Below are positions 1-13,265 of a stretch of DNA of 64,000 bases, piece after piece. The notes beneath the pieces are model-generated. The model worked only from the letters and a program-made list of their open reading frames with translations. It searched no databases and was not told the origin of the DNA. The position numbers and the translations under genes were made by a program. The DNA comes from Cepaea nemoralis. Lineage: Eukaryota > Mollusca > Gastropoda > Stylommatophora > Helicidae. Position 1 is the first letter of the stretch, and every line of letters starts with the position of its first letter. The stretch is taken from positions 62,001-126,000 of the forward strand of contig JACEFZ010006327.1 in NCBI GenBank assembly GCA_014155875.1, in the 5' to 3' direction.

Positions 1-1566
<1,566 letters not shown>

Positions 1567-1615
1567 CACATACTCAAACACACAAACACACATGCACATA
1601 CACATATTTACATTT

Positions 1616-1659
<44 letters not shown>
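1567..1659. repeat. (CA)n microsatellite
   Basis: Imperfect CA/CACAAA repeats from 1567 becoming a pure CA array at about 1616-1659. Confidence 0.95.
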
Positions 1660-1661
<2 letters not shown>

Positions 1662-2039
1662 ACAATATCGCGTGCTGCAGTGTGTCATTTCGTCAGGACC
1701 CATGAGACACATAACAGCTTCGTTCTTAGTAGGTCAATGAACGTGTGTCCTTGATTGTGGGACTATTTCCCAATCTCTGACGACAAAGGTATAACATAGT
1801 CTGATTCATTCGTCCCCTATGACTGTTGATGTAAATCTGCAAATACAGGATCTACACAATGGATGAACTCAAATAAATAAACCTAAATAGGAATAATGGG
1901 GAGTGGAAGGACGAACGTATGTTGATATTAAATACAATTTTGTTTAGAACACAATGTTGTGGAGATGTAAGCGTTTAGACACAACGAATGTAAAAACTGC
2001 GAATAAAATGAGCAGCAGCAGTATCAGCAGCAGAGCATA
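1660..2039. other. Unique sequence, nothing recognised
   Basis: AT-rich intergenic DNA leading into the AGT array; no gene or repeat recognised. Confidence 0.4.
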
Positions 2040-2318
2040 AGTATCAGTAGTAGTTGTAGTACTAGTAGCAGTAGAGAAGTAGTGGTAGTGGTAGTGGTAG
2101 TGGTAGTGGTAGTGGTAGTGGTAGTAGTAGTAGTAGTTAGTAGTAGTGGTAGTAGCAGTGGCAGTAGCAGTAGCAGTAGCAGTAGCAGCAGCAGTAGCAG
2201 TAGCAGTAGCAGTAGCAGTAGCAGCAGCAGTAGCAGTAGCAGTAGCAGTAGCAGCAGCAGTAGCAGCAGCAGCAGAAGTGGCAGTAGTAGTAGTAGTAGT
2301 AGTAGTTGTTGTAGTAGC

Positions 2319-2352
<34 letters not shown>

Positions 2353-2353
2353 A

Positions 2354-2404
<51 letters not shown>

Positions 2405-2407
2405 CAG

Positions 2408-2473
<66 letters not shown>
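2040..2473. repeat. (AGT)n/(AGC)n compound microsatellite
   Basis: About 430 bp of AGT triplets with interspersed GGT and AGC variants. It directly abuts the left copy of the 326-bp TG...CA repeat. Homopolymer-like frames (poly-Ser, poly-Val, poly-Leu) across it are not genes. Confidence 0.97.
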
Positions 2474-2799
2474 TGCCATATACCTGGATCAGGCTATGGA
2501 TTGCAAGACACACTTTGCACGGCATTAGTTTCAAAAGAATGATAAGTGTGCAAGACGTTTTGGTGCAAGCACGAAAACGTCACGATAAAGGCAGTTAGAC
2601 TTGAGCCGGCGTCCAGGTCGGACGTGCCTTCTTGTCACTACAGCACAGCTAACACTATGCCGCTTTACGTAGAATAATGTTTTGTTAAGTATTGTTGTAA
2701 CAGTTCTGTGGAGCGACTGCGTTGTCAGAATCGTCGTATTAAAGTTTATTTGTGAGAAGAAACCATCCAGCGTCGTCTTATAAAAAGGTTGATTTTTCA
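2474..2799 (+). repeat. Left copy of a 326-bp LTR-like repeat
   Basis: Begins TGCCATATACCTGG and ends GATTTTTCA, so it has the TG...CA form of an LTR. A second copy at 10749-11073 has the same ends and about a dozen differences. It is followed by GTGGCCGAAG, which could start a tRNA-primed binding site (TGG). A (AGT)n array lies immediately outside it on the left, and another lies immediately outside the right copy. Possible 5' LTR of an element inserted into a microsatellite; a simple dispersed repeat is the alternative. Confidence 0.5.
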
Positions 2800-5027
2800 G
2801 TGGCCGAAGTTTGGCTTTTCACTTGTCACCTAAAGAACAAGGAGGACTGGACGGTATTTATAAATAAAATATATTATTAACCCCGCCGCTATCTCCTGCT
2901 CCTTGGCAATGGGGACTTATGTTCCGGTTATAGTGAATCCGTTGGACTAAGTTTTAAGGCACCGCAAAAGAAATATGCCATTCGCCTCAATTTTACATTA
3001 TCGATTGCACACCGATGCAGCTGCACATCTCATTCTCATATGCACACCATGCACTACCACTGCTGAACAGGAAACCAGAAGCCACAAGCTGCAGATGAGT
3101 CAAAACATTACAGTTTAAACAGCATATAATTCTGTGTAACAATTTATCATTCAAGAGATCGAGCCAAATACAAGTGAAGGCCAAGGTCACATGCAGCTTT
3201 TTATCATGACGCCATCATATATAATTTACTATAGGTGGAATAATCTCTAACACACAGACAAAAACGTTTGAAACTTAACATTACGTCATTATTTTGGAGT
3301 GTATTACACACATCCGGGAAACGATTTGCAGTCATTCAACAGTCTGTAGTCTACGGTTCGAAGAAGAATGAATCAACTGTTAGTGAGAATTCAGAATGGC
3401 AACAGATGGACCTGTAGAATGGAGGGAGGATGAATTGAAAGACATAGATCGTGAATCTAGAACAGTCACTTAAAGGTTTGTCAAGCTAACATTTAATATA
3501 TGATATCAAATATATACTTACCGGCCGTCCTGGAAGTTCACCAGACACGGTAGAATTTGATGACTGTTAAATGATATGCTACAGCTAATAAGTTGTTTAT
3601 CAAATTAAACAGAGATTGATTCTGACACAATCATGTCAACGATTCGATTTCATCTGTTCTTATGGTTTTAATCCAAAACGCTGTTCATTGATTGAAGGCG
3701 AGCTACGTTGAGTACATTCTTTACAGCATTAATGCCTGAGAAGATACATTTACTATTCAATAGCAGACGAAAATGACTTGAGAACGTTCATACAGCCAAT
3801 AAGAAGTATCGGAATTGAAGATTCATTTGTCCACCATTATTTATTACATACATTTACTCTGACAAACAACAGATTGGTAGCACTAATATAGGAATTTACA
3901 CAACTTCCGAACACCCAATTATCTTGATTCGGACGAAGGCGTTCATTGACACTATACTGTTACAAAATACTCACTTCAAATAGACGTATGTGGTCTAAAC
4001 TTGGGTACGAACGACATGGAAAGCCAACATAACTGAAAGACAGACAAGTTGAGGGAGGTTGTGATCAACTGTATGTGTTAATCATGACTGGGGTTATTCA
4101 TTTAAATTCGCATAGTTTGTGCTCATATAGTTCGGATGCTGACCTGGTATAACAGGCACCCCGAAAGAGGCAACTACGGATTATCTGATATTTACGTTGT
4201 AAAAAGATGTTAATAAAACGACATTGAACTGTAAAGGCCACACGTCAGGATTCAATATATTTCAGTTCGCATTTTTTCTCTTCAGTTCTTGGTCAATGTT
4301 AATGTCATTGGAAAGGTTGAGCCTATGTTCTTCAGTGCCAACATATGTGTTATTACTCAGAATGATACGTCACAAGAGAACAACAGTTGTCAAAGGAAGT
4401 TTTATAAGCTATTCACCAAGAACATTCTTAAGAAATTATTTTGAAATATGTCAACACAAAGCTTAAAGCAATATCAGGTACTTTTAAGTTACGAAGCCAC
4501 ATCAATGACGTAGAAGATGAAGTCAAAGTGATGCGTGAGCATTGACAATCAATCAATCAAACATTAAATTGCATCTTATTTCGGGTTCATGAATCTATGG
4601 TTCTCAGAACATTTAAATATTCAAATATTCTTCATGGTTTGATAAATTTCTTGAAAGAAGTCGATTACATCGAAATTCGAGTTTCATAACAGTGATGAAC
4701 AGTTTTTACATCAAACTTGAGAAACAGAACTTATGGAAACGTACACTAAACGTCATGAAGAAAAAAATCATAATCACATCTTTTATATACTTCGCTTAAG
4801 ATTGTGAATTACGTACATGAAACATTCTGAAGTCATAATACAACCAACACTGACTAGTTTACATTCAATGGATATTAAGCTAAAATCTTGAGCAGATTTT
4901 ACTGGTTGGGCAAAGCGAGATACTCAATCATTCATTATCAAATCACGAACTTCTTTAACGACATTGTCAAATACGAGGAATGTCCATGCATTTTTCAACT
5001 TTGAAGATATTTTTACCCAAAAACATC
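2800..5027. other. Interior of the putative LTR element or unique DNA
   Basis: About 2.2 kb without a convincing reading frame. No gag, protease or RT motif was seen on either strand, so if this is the internal region of an LTR element, the element is non-autonomous or badly decayed. Confidence 0.3.
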
Positions 5028-5181
5028 GAATCAACAAACCCGCAGATGATTGCTCATCCACGTCCATGATGTCAACCGTGCTCCTTTATGTCGAGTACAG
5101 AAGAGATTCCGATCAACGTGTTCAGGATAGGCTATAACTTTCGAACAGGGCCAATCAGTCGCTCGAATCGGTGATACAACG
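5028..5181 (+). repeat. 154-bp direct repeat, copy 1
   Basis: Starts GAATCAACAAACCCGC and ends GATACAACG. It is repeated at 5881-6034 with only a few substitutions. The unit lies just upstream of the Penelope-like element. Confidence 0.9.
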
Positions 5182-5880
5182 TTTGAGACCTTCCTTTAGA
5201 TGGATGTCCAATTACTCAGTCATTAACTCCACCTCAGTTGTTATCTACATTACAATATCGGATACTAGAGGACAAACTTCTGTGTCAACGATGGATAACA
5301 ATTCATTTAACAATGACAAATTATGAACACACGACGTTGTTAAGTTAAAGGAATATATACAAAAATATTATCGGAAAATATGTTAGGAGAATTGAATCAA
5401 GATGCCAGAACAATTCGTCAAAACTCTTTCCAAATTCATATAAACACTGATATATTAGAATACATTACATACCTCCTTATCACAAATAAAGGAATTTCAT
5501 ATTGTTCGCACGTGAAACCAACACGTGATCGTCTTACATCATCGTGTTATATCTCATATAGATATTATAACTCTAGATATCAGATATTATTTTTCTTTTC
5601 TTGGATATTTGAAAAGTATTTATATATTTTACTTATGCTAATTTTTTGTATATTCAGCTACACATTTCATTTAGACTATTTATGTGGTCTTGTAATTTAC
5701 TGTCGATTTTGCTATTACTGCTTGATCAGCCACAAATGTTTGCCATTTGTTTTATCAAGGGTAATCGCAGCAATAGGTAGTGAGGGTACAGAGAGAACCA
5801 CACATAATGTGAGGGTGTAATGCGGTGTGCTGGGATAGATGACACACCCCTATGCAGAACAACCCCTATACCCCTATACA
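5182..5880. other. Spacer between the 154-bp direct repeats
   Basis: AT-rich 0.7-kb spacer holding one short minus-strand LINE relic (listed separately); otherwise nothing recognised. Confidence 0.4.
5636..5745 (-). pseudogene. LINE reverse transcriptase relic
   Basis: The plus-strand text from TACACATTTC through GTGGTCTTGTAATT and GATTTTGCTATTA closely matches 28595-28670, part of the minus-strand LINE RT at 28431-29340. In that element the stretch encodes the segment just after the FADD catalytic motif. Only about 100 bp survive here, with no open frame. Confidence 0.65.
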
Positions 5881-6034
5881 GAATCAACAAACCCGCAGAT
5901 GATTGCTCATCCACGTCCATGATGTCAACCGTGCTCCTTTATGTCGAGTACATAAGAGATTCCGATCAACGTGTTCAGGATAGGCTATAACTTTCGAACA
6001 GGGCCAATCAGTCGCCCGAATCGATGATACAACG
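5881..6034 (+). repeat. 154-bp direct repeat, copy 2
   Basis: Same length as copy 1 at 5028-5181. It ends three or four bases before the first pseudo-LTR of the Penelope-like element. Confidence 0.9.
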
Positions 6035-6037
6035 ATG

Positions 6038-6476
6038 ATACTAACACTATATAGGTTTACGCAGCGGTGTTTCGAACCCTTAACGATAATTGCTAATTGT
6101 CATCTGCGTCCGTAACATCTCTGCCGGTCTCAAATTTCACTTTTCCGCACACATGGGCGCGTCTCCACCCCACTCCCCCTCCCGCTTGACCTTTGCCCCG
6201 TGTACCATACATCCGGTCTATTGATCCACTGGCGCCCTACGCGTGTCAGACTTTCCAAGCCAGGACACAGAATTCAGATGAGTACATTTAATTTTAATTA
6301 GTTTAATAGTTTAATATTGTCATAGTGTGTTTCATGTAGTTTTGTGTTGGTTTGTATTTGTTTGTCCTGTGCTGACGAAGGCTTTGGCCGCAACGTCCAA
6401 TTTGTCTCTTGTAGTTGTGTTTTAGTAAAGCTCACAATCTACTTATCGTTTATTTTGGGTGATTCATTCATTGCCT
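6038..6476 (+). repeat. Penelope pseudo-LTR, left copy
   Basis: Begins ATACTAACACTATATAGG and ends ATTCATTGCCT. Contains the hammerhead-like segment CTGACGAAGGC...GCCGCAACGTC at 6372-6396. Same length as the right copy. Confidence 0.9.
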
Positions 6477-6743
6477 TTTTAAGCTTTACTGCAGTTCACC
6501 TCATTCTTGTTTACCATTGTCCGCTCTCTTGAACTGCTACTATATATTTCACGTTTCGTCTTCGTTGTCGGTAAGATTGTTGTCGATTTTTAGTCCATTC
6601 TGTGCGCGCTTGTCAGTGTGTTTTCTAAGCGGCGTGCTACCCTTACCGCCCCACACACGTGTTGTTTTTCCCCTCGCTAGGCTACATCACCTTACTTTTG
6701 CACACCAGCCCTTCACCCCCACGTCCGTTAAATCTCTACCGCT

Positions 6744-7673
6744 ATGCCTCCCACTCATCCACCTCAGTTATTTCAACAATTGAGATCATATGTCATTTTC
6801 TGCTTTAGTCTCTTACAAACAGATATCAAAATCACAGCCACTGACTTGGCTCTTAACATCTACAAAAAGACCCGCACCACATGCCATTTTAATTTCCTCA
6901 AGAACTGCCTACGGCTTCATATCACCCCACGTGGCTTCATCTCTAGATTTCACCCATCGGCAGGCACTCTCTATGACAGTTGTAGCAGACGTCTATCTAA
7001 AGTTGAGTTTAAATGTGCTACTCTTCGCATGCGATGCATTGCCGACAACCACGCGCGACAACTGTCTGACCTCAGCTCGAGTATAACTATCCTCGATCAG
7101 CGTCTTAGACAACTTACCTCGAGTAATTATTTCTTGTATTGTGTTATACGGTGTATCATCAATAGCACTAACCACCATTTATACAAGTGTCTTTCCGCGG
7201 CCAAAAACGCCAAGCTAGCCAAACTCCGTGCCCCTACCTCCACTCCCTCCTCGCCTCCTCTCCCACCTCAACTTACCACTGGCTCCGATAACCTAGTTGT
7301 GTGCATACCTCCCGACCTTCCACTATCGGCATCTGAGAAATCGGTCCTCAGCAAAGGGCTCAGGTTCATACCGCTACGTCCCTGTTGTGATAGATACGCA
7401 TTACTGCAGGACGTCCATCGGTTCCATCGCACTCTCAGGCTACAATATCACTTCAGCAATCAACCTCATAGCGATAACTCTTCGGATCCTACCGACCATT
7501 TCTCTCACCTCTCCAAACGCAGGTCTACTTGGGTTCCCAATCCAGGGGCATCTAAGGCCCTTGATTTGATTTATACATCGACAAAACACTTTACGACATC
7601 CAAAAACTCAAATTTAAGCCACTACGATATTCCAACCTCACCGCGGATGAACAACGGGCACTTACACAGTTGA
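6744..7673 (+). pseudogene. N-terminal part of Penelope-like polyprotein
   Basis: This frame encodes the N-terminal region that precedes the RT palm in Penelope-like elements. Recognisable landmarks are a basic, histidine-rich leader, a Pro/Ser-rich linker near residue 170, and the segment ASEKSVLSKGLRFIPL near residue 205, which matches the conserved SxxExxLLSKGLxFIP stretch of the family. The natural continuation then switches frame at about 7560-7570 into the frame of the next ORF, where it continues DLYIDKTLYDIQ and LTADEQRALTQL before the RT. A single-base frameshift therefore separates this part from the RT; the tail after 7570 in this frame is not genuine. The ATG at 6744 is the first in a frame open for the whole leader. 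Confidence 0.75.
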
Positions 7674-9499
7674 AACGTCGTGATGACATAGTTATCAAAC
7701 CTGCCGATAAGGGAGGGGCGCTAGTGGTTTGGAGGAAAGACTTATATATACAGGAAGGCAACAAGCAACTTGGGGATGCCACCTTCTACAGACCAAGGAT
7801 ACGAGATGGGACAGTCAGCAACAACACCCAGGTCAAAAGCGTGACTAACGCCATTATCCAGCAAGGTCTTTTGCCCAGCTCCGCCACCTCGCTGATCATC
7901 CACGATAGCTGCTTGGGCAAACCCGCCTTTAATATGCTGCCTAAGACACACAAACCAGGTAACCCAGGCAGACCTATCGTCTCGGCCTGCTCTTGCCCTA
8001 CAGAACGGATTTCAGAGTTTCTAGACAGCATGTTTCATCCGTTGGTTGCCAGCCTCCCTTCGTATATCAAAGACACCAACCACGCTATCTCCATCTTCGA
8101 TTCCATCAGTTTCACTAACCCTTCTCAGTATCACATCTTCACTTTAGATGTGACTTCACTCTACACATCCATTCCTCACTCTGACGGCCTTAAAGCCTTA
8201 GAATTTTTCTTGGAGAAAAGGCTTAATCCCTCAATAGCCACTGGACCATTACTGCGTCTTGCGGAGTTAGTCCTCAACCTCAACTCGTTTGAGTTCAATG
8301 GGGACTACTTCGATCAGATCAGCGGGGTGGCCATGGGTACTAAGATGGGTCCCAGTTATGCCTGCCTCTTCATGGGCTGTCTGGAGCACCAGGTATGGAG
8401 TCAGTACACCGGTAGGCTCCCGGAGCTCTACAGGAGGTACATTGACGACTGCTTTGGTGTCTCGGACATGCCCTTGCCTGACCTACAGAACTTCATTGCC
8501 TTTTTTTCAGACTTCCATCCCAGCATCAAACTTACCTCCACCATTTCTTCGTCGGCCGTCAACTTCTTAGACCTCACAGTCTCTTTAGGTTCCGCTGGTC
8601 TATGCACGACGGTTTATTATAAACCAACTGACTCGCACTCATTCCTTCTCTATACCTCCTCACACCCTCCCTCGTGCAAACGTTCTATTCCTTTCTCCCA
8701 ACTGTTACGTCTCCGACGACTTTGTCAGGATAACAATGACTTCCATCAAAAAGCCCACGAGATGCTTGATTTCTTTCGCCTTCGTGGCTATCCTGAGAAT
8801 GTTCTATCTACAGCTCTTCACCGCTGCCAGTCTATCAGTCGCACTGAGGCTCTCTCCTCCAGGCCAAAACCACGAAACAATAGACCTGTCCTCTCACTTA
8901 CTTATCATCCCCACAATATTGCTGCCAAGAATATCCTTTTTAAACATCTATCCATTCTCCGGGCGGACTCGACCACTAGTGATGTCTTCTCAGAGGCACC
9001 TCTGGTGGCATATAAGCGGGATCGTAACCTCAGAGATGTGCTGGTCCATAGCAGGCTACCCCAACCTCACCAGTCTCTTCCTGGCACGGTGGCCTGTCTT
9101 CGATCGGTTTGCAAGACCTGTCCATACGTACTTCAAACCCAGAGTCTGACATTCCCTAAGACGACCTTCCACATCCGTGAGGGTTTCTCATGCATCAGTC
9201 GCAACGTCATCTATGCGATTACCTGCACACGTTGCGACATGAGATATGTCGGTAAGACAGGATTACGTCTTGGGGACAGATTTCGACAACACCTTTCTGA
9301 CATCACCAGCGGCGCCCAGAAACCAGTATCCATGCATTTCAACAGTCCTGACCACCATGGCGTAGCCGACATACAGGTCACGGCCATCAAATCATGCGCA
9401 TCCCACGGACGGGATCGGAAGACATTGGAACACCGTCTCATCTTCCAGTTGGGCACACTCTCCCCTCACGGCCTTAATGTCCAACACAGCTTCATTTAA
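7670..9499 (+). CDS. Penelope-like reverse transcriptase with GIY-YIG endonuclease
   Basis: A 609-residue open frame. The RT domain opens with IVIKPADKGGALVVW (residues about 8-22) and continues through LPKTHKPGNPGRPIVS, DVTSLYTSIPH, and GVAMGTKMGPSYACLF, to the catalytic YIDD at 8438-8449. The thumb region has FLDLTV and YYKPTDSHSFL. The C-terminal part has a Cys-rich CxxxCxxCP zinc motif near residue 485, followed by the endonuclease signature VIYAI...MRYVGKT at 9207-9260 with the downstream arginine and RxxxH. These are the defining parts of the Penelope/Poseidon type of element, which uses its endonuclease and RT for target-primed insertion. No stop interrupts the domain, but the upstream frameshift near 7565 should prevent a full-length product from this copy. 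Confidence 0.93.
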   Translation: MKRRDDIVIKPADKGGALVVWRKDLYIQEGNKQLGDATFYRPRIRDGTVSNNTQVKSVTNAIIQQGLLPSSATSLIIHDSCLGKPAFNMLPKTHKPGNPGRPIVSACSCPTERISEFLDSMFHPLVASLPSYIKDTNHAISIFDSISFTNPSQYHIFTLDVTSLYTSIPHSDGLKALEFFLEKRLNPSIATGPLLRLAELVLNLNSFEFNGDYFDQISGVAMGTKMGPSYACLFMGCLEHQVWSQYTGRLPELYRRYIDDCFGVSDMPLPDLQNFIAFFSDFHPSIKLTSTISSSAVNFLDLTVSLGSAGLCTTVYYKPTDSHSFLLYTSSHPPSCKRSIPFSQLLRLRRLCQDNNDFHQKAHEMLDFFRLRGYPENVLSTALHRCQSISRTEALSSRPKPRNNRPVLSLTYHPHNIAAKNILFKHLSILRADSTTSDVFSEAPLVAYKRDRNLRDVLVHSRLPQPHQSLPGTVACLRSVCKTCPYVLQTQSLTFPKTTFHIREGFSCISRNVIYAITCTRCDMRYVGKTGLRLGDRFRQHLSDITSGAQKPVSMHFNSPDHHGVADIQVTAIKSCASHGRDRKTLEHRLIFQLGTLSPHGLNVQHSFI

Positions 9500-9651
9500 C
9501 TCCCCACCCCACCCCTCCCACCCCTAGCTTACAGTCCACCATCTAGGTACGTGCAGATCCTTTGTATGACACTAGTCAACTCTCTTGGCGGATTTACTTT
9601 CGGTGTTTTGCCATCCTTTTCTGAACGACCGCCACTCATGCCCCTCTGTGT

Positions 9652-10090
9652 ATACTAACACTATATAGGTTTCCGCAGCGGTGTTTCGAACCCTTAACGA
9701 TAATTGCTAATTGTCATCTGCGTCCGTAACATCTTTGCCGGTCTCAAATTTCACTTTTCCGCACACATGGGCGCGTCTCCACCCCACTCCCCCTCCCGCT
9801 TGACCTTTGACCCGTGTACCATACATCCGGTCTATTGATCCACTGGCGCCCTACGCGTGTCAGACTTTCCAAGCCAGGACACAGAATTCAGATGAGTACA
9901 TTTAATTTTAATTAGTTTAATAGTTTAATATTGTCATAGTGTGTTTCATGTAGTTTTGTGTTGGTTTGTATTTGTTTGTCCTGTGCTGACGAAGGCTTTG
10001 GCCGCAACGTCCAATTTGTCTCTTGTAGTCGTGTTTTAGTAAAGCTCACAATCTACTTCTCGTTTATTTTGGGTGATTCATTCATTGCCT
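9652..10090 (+). repeat. Penelope pseudo-LTR, right copy
   Basis: Direct repeat of 6038-6476. Hammerhead-like segment at about 9985-10011. Begins about 150 bp after the RT/endonuclease stop codon. Confidence 0.9.
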
Positions 10091-10748
10091 ATGCAGATAT
10101 AACAGTACACTAGAATTGTACCAAGATAAGCGTTACATCTCTAGACGAATATAGAGGTGTACCGTGGACTAACCAACGTCATTAGACTAAGAGGTTTGGG
10201 GAAACTCTCTTTAGGCTGATACGCGAAGGCAGTCTATATGATACCGAGATATGACCGCTAGAGAGTTAAGAATGATTTTATGGATACCGAGTCATATAAG
10301 TATATAAAATCAGCATCTTACTAACACCAATAGACAGATAAAAGCATTATGAGTTAGCTTCTCTGCATACATGTGTGAGCATTGGGCAATGGAACCATAT
10401 TACAATAGTTGAGTAAAGGAAAAGATTTATCCTGCTGGAGAAAGAAATGAAAAGCATTAGATTTATCCTTAAAGGAGAAAAAAAGAATACAATTCGTCTA
10501 TTGATCGGTGTTTACACCGAGAGAACTTTTGTGTTGTTATGAATTATGTTGTTATTTGACTGTGGTATTATTAGATTGTTAATAATAATTATTATGTGAA
10601 TAAGTTATTAGATAGTTAATGAGTTAAATTAAGTTAAGTTTGTTAAGAGGGACAGACAGATGACACCACTTTTCGTTCCGTTCAAGACAGAATAAACAGA
10701 ATAAACTAACAAAATGTTTTCAACATTTTGAAAGGTAGAGGTGGTGAG
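10091..10748. other. Non-coding DNA before the right LTR-like repeat
   Basis: No reading frame. It ends GAAAGGTAGAGGTGGTGAG immediately before the right 325-bp repeat, a purine-rich run that would suit a polypurine tract. Confidence 0.35.
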
Positions 10749-11073
10749 TGCAATATACCTGGATCAGGCTATGCATTGCAAGACACACTTTGCACGGCAT
10801 TAGTTTCAAAAGAATGATAAGTGTGCAAGACGTTTTGGTGCAAGCACGAAAACGTCACGATAAAGGCAGTTAGACTTGAGCCGGCGTCCAGGTCGGACGT
10901 GGCTTCTTGTCACTACAGCACGGCTAACACTATGCCGCTTTATGTAGAATAATGTGTTGTTAAGTATTGTTGTAACAGTTCTGTGGAGCGACAGCGTTGT
11001 CAGAATCGTCGTAAAAAGTGGATTTGTGAGAAGAAACCATCCAGCGTCGTCTCATAAAAAGGTTGATTTTTCA
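10749..11073 (+). repeat. Right copy of the 326-bp LTR-like repeat
   Basis: TGCAATATACCTGG...GATTTTTCA. About a dozen differences from 2474-2799 and one base shorter. It runs straight into an (AGT)n array after the CA end. Confidence 0.5.
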
Positions 11074-11382
<309 letters not shown>

Positions 11383-11529
11383 GTAGTTAAAACATAAATC
11401 TACTAAGAATGATTAAGCAACAATTGTACAAATTGAATTCAGGACATAGCTGTTAAATTGGTTGTTTGAACAAGTATTAAGTTCGCATTATAATATTGGT
11501 GGTTGTTCTTTGAATGATATATGCATGTT

Positions 11530-12430
11530 TAGATTAGAAATCTATAGTGAGAAAATGTTATTAGTATTGTTATGTGTGTGTCTTTCTTGGGCTTGGGTAA
11601 TGAGTTGAGAACGATTGGTTGTATATGTATGTGTGTGTTGCTGTGTTTGTATAATTTGACTGTTTGAGTGGTATATATGTGGGTGTGACAGTTGCGCACA
11701 CACAGTGTATGTGTTCTTCTGTCTCCTGTGTGTTGCTTCTGTATAACTGGCATTGGGCTATCTCTTACGTTCTGGGGGGGGGGGGGGGTGTGATGGGGAG
11801 GGGTGGTAGTGGAGGATGTGTGGGTGGGCGAGTGTGTGTAGGTTCGGGGATGAAGGAGGTGTATATATGTATGGGTGCGGGATGTGTTGGTCGGTGGGGT
11901 GATATTGTGTGGGCGGGGGATGCGTGTAAGAGGGGGATGTGTGGGTTGGTTTGAGTTGTGTGTGTGCATAGGTGCGTGATGTGTGGGTTGGCGGGGATAT
12001 GTGTTTGTATGGGTGGGGATGTGTATTTGTCTGGGTGGTTGGGGGGTCTGTGCGTGTGTGGTTGAGGATATGTGAGTGGGTGAGTGTTGATTGGTTATGG
12101 GATGGGTGGAGGATGTGTTTGTGGGTGGGGAGATTTGTGTGGGTTGGGGATGTGTGGGTGGGTGATGGTTAGGCGTGTCATGTATATGTGCTTGGGGGTG
12201 ATGTGGGTGGGTGGGTGAGGGATGTGTGTGGGATATGTGTGGTGGGTTCGAGATGTGTGTGTGTGTTTGGGGAGATATGTGTAGGTGGGGTGCGTGTGTG
12301 TGTGGGTGCGGGATGTGTGGGCGGGGGATGGGTGGATGTATGGGGGATTCTATGTGTGCCTGGGGGTGTGACTGTGTGGTTGGGTAGGGGATGTGTGGGT
12401 TGATGTGGGATGGGTCGTTGAGTAGGGTAT
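11530..12430. repeat. G/T-rich strand-asymmetric degenerate repeat
   Basis: Nine hundred bases in which the plus strand is almost entirely G and T with very little C, built from loose variants of GTGTGGGTGGG and GGGGATGTGT. Includes a G run at about 11765-11777. No coding signal; apparent Gly/Val/Trp and His/Pro/Thr frames are compositional. Confidence 0.85.
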
Positions 12431-12787
12431 GTGTCTCATAACATGAAAATATGCATTATTTATGTTTACAACATTCATTTCACAATGTTTTTTTTTCTAT
12501 GTGAATGTACTATGCATTATTGATGAACGAAAGATGAGTGATTGGAAGGGCTGAATGCAAGACTGACCTGCGTGCCCATTTGTTAGCCTTTGAAAATACA
12601 TTCCGTTCGTTCGTTCGTTTGTTCGTTTGTTTGTTCTGTTTTCTTCTACTGGTGTTGTATGTGTGTAATCATTGTATCCATGCATTGTATGTGATGTATT
12701 TATTGTGCAGGTCGGATAATTGTACGTGACATATATGATATGTATCTGCCGATTCATGTTTCAATGCCAAATGCTGTTTCAAGATAT

Positions 12788-12790
<3 letters not shown>

Positions 12791-12850
<60 letters not shown>

Positions 12851-12912
12851 TCTCTCTCTCTCTCACTCTCTCTCTCTCTCGCTCACTCTCTCTCTCTCTT
12901 TCTTTCTCTCTG
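12791..12912. repeat. (TC)n microsatellite
   Basis: About 120 bp of TC with scattered interruptions. Confidence 0.96.
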
Positions 12913-13265
12913 GGGCGCGCCTCGCAGACGCCGCACATTGGTGTTTTAAATGTACTTTGTAAACTGGGACTCTTGTTGCAATGTTTAATGTATAATGGAT
13001 GATACTGTTAAACTTGTCTAACCCCGAACATTTCTAGGTTTAATTTTGTTAAATTAAACGAAAAAAAACAAACAAAAACAAACAAAAAGCAACAATGTTT
13101 CCTTGATCATTCGATCCTGTGTTGTTATTTTGAGTTAATAGTTAAGACTATACACGCTTTAGATGTGAATGAGAATACTTAGTGTTGACATATTTTCAAT
13201 TGAAAGATATTACCATGTATGAGCTCAGATGATTACTTCATCGTCATCAAGTAATACGTAGGCAA
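12913..13265. other. AT-rich spacer
   Basis: Contains an A-rich stretch with AAAC motifs at 13060-13090; no gene recognised. Confidence 0.4.

Larger units (their letters stand above)
6038..10090 (+). mobile_element. Penelope-like element, nearly intact
   Basis: A 4.05-kb element bounded by two direct 439-bp repeats (6038-6476 and 9652-10090), the pseudo-LTR arrangement of Penelope-like elements. The interior encodes one RT plus GIY-YIG protein in two overlapping frames (6744-7673 and 7670-9499). The repeats differ at only about five positions by eye, so insertion or tandem replication was recent. No target-site duplication was identified. The element appears to be nested inside the pair of 326-bp LTR-like repeats. 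Confidence 0.9.

Noticed and set aside
2024..2598. Long frames of poly-Leu, poly-Ser, poly-Val
   Set aside because: They are the six translations of an AGT/AGC microsatellite and have no non-repetitive coding portion.
12669..12962. Arg/Glu and Ser/Leu repeat frames
   Set aside because: Translations of the TC microsatellite; the same holds for the GA array at 20.7 kb.
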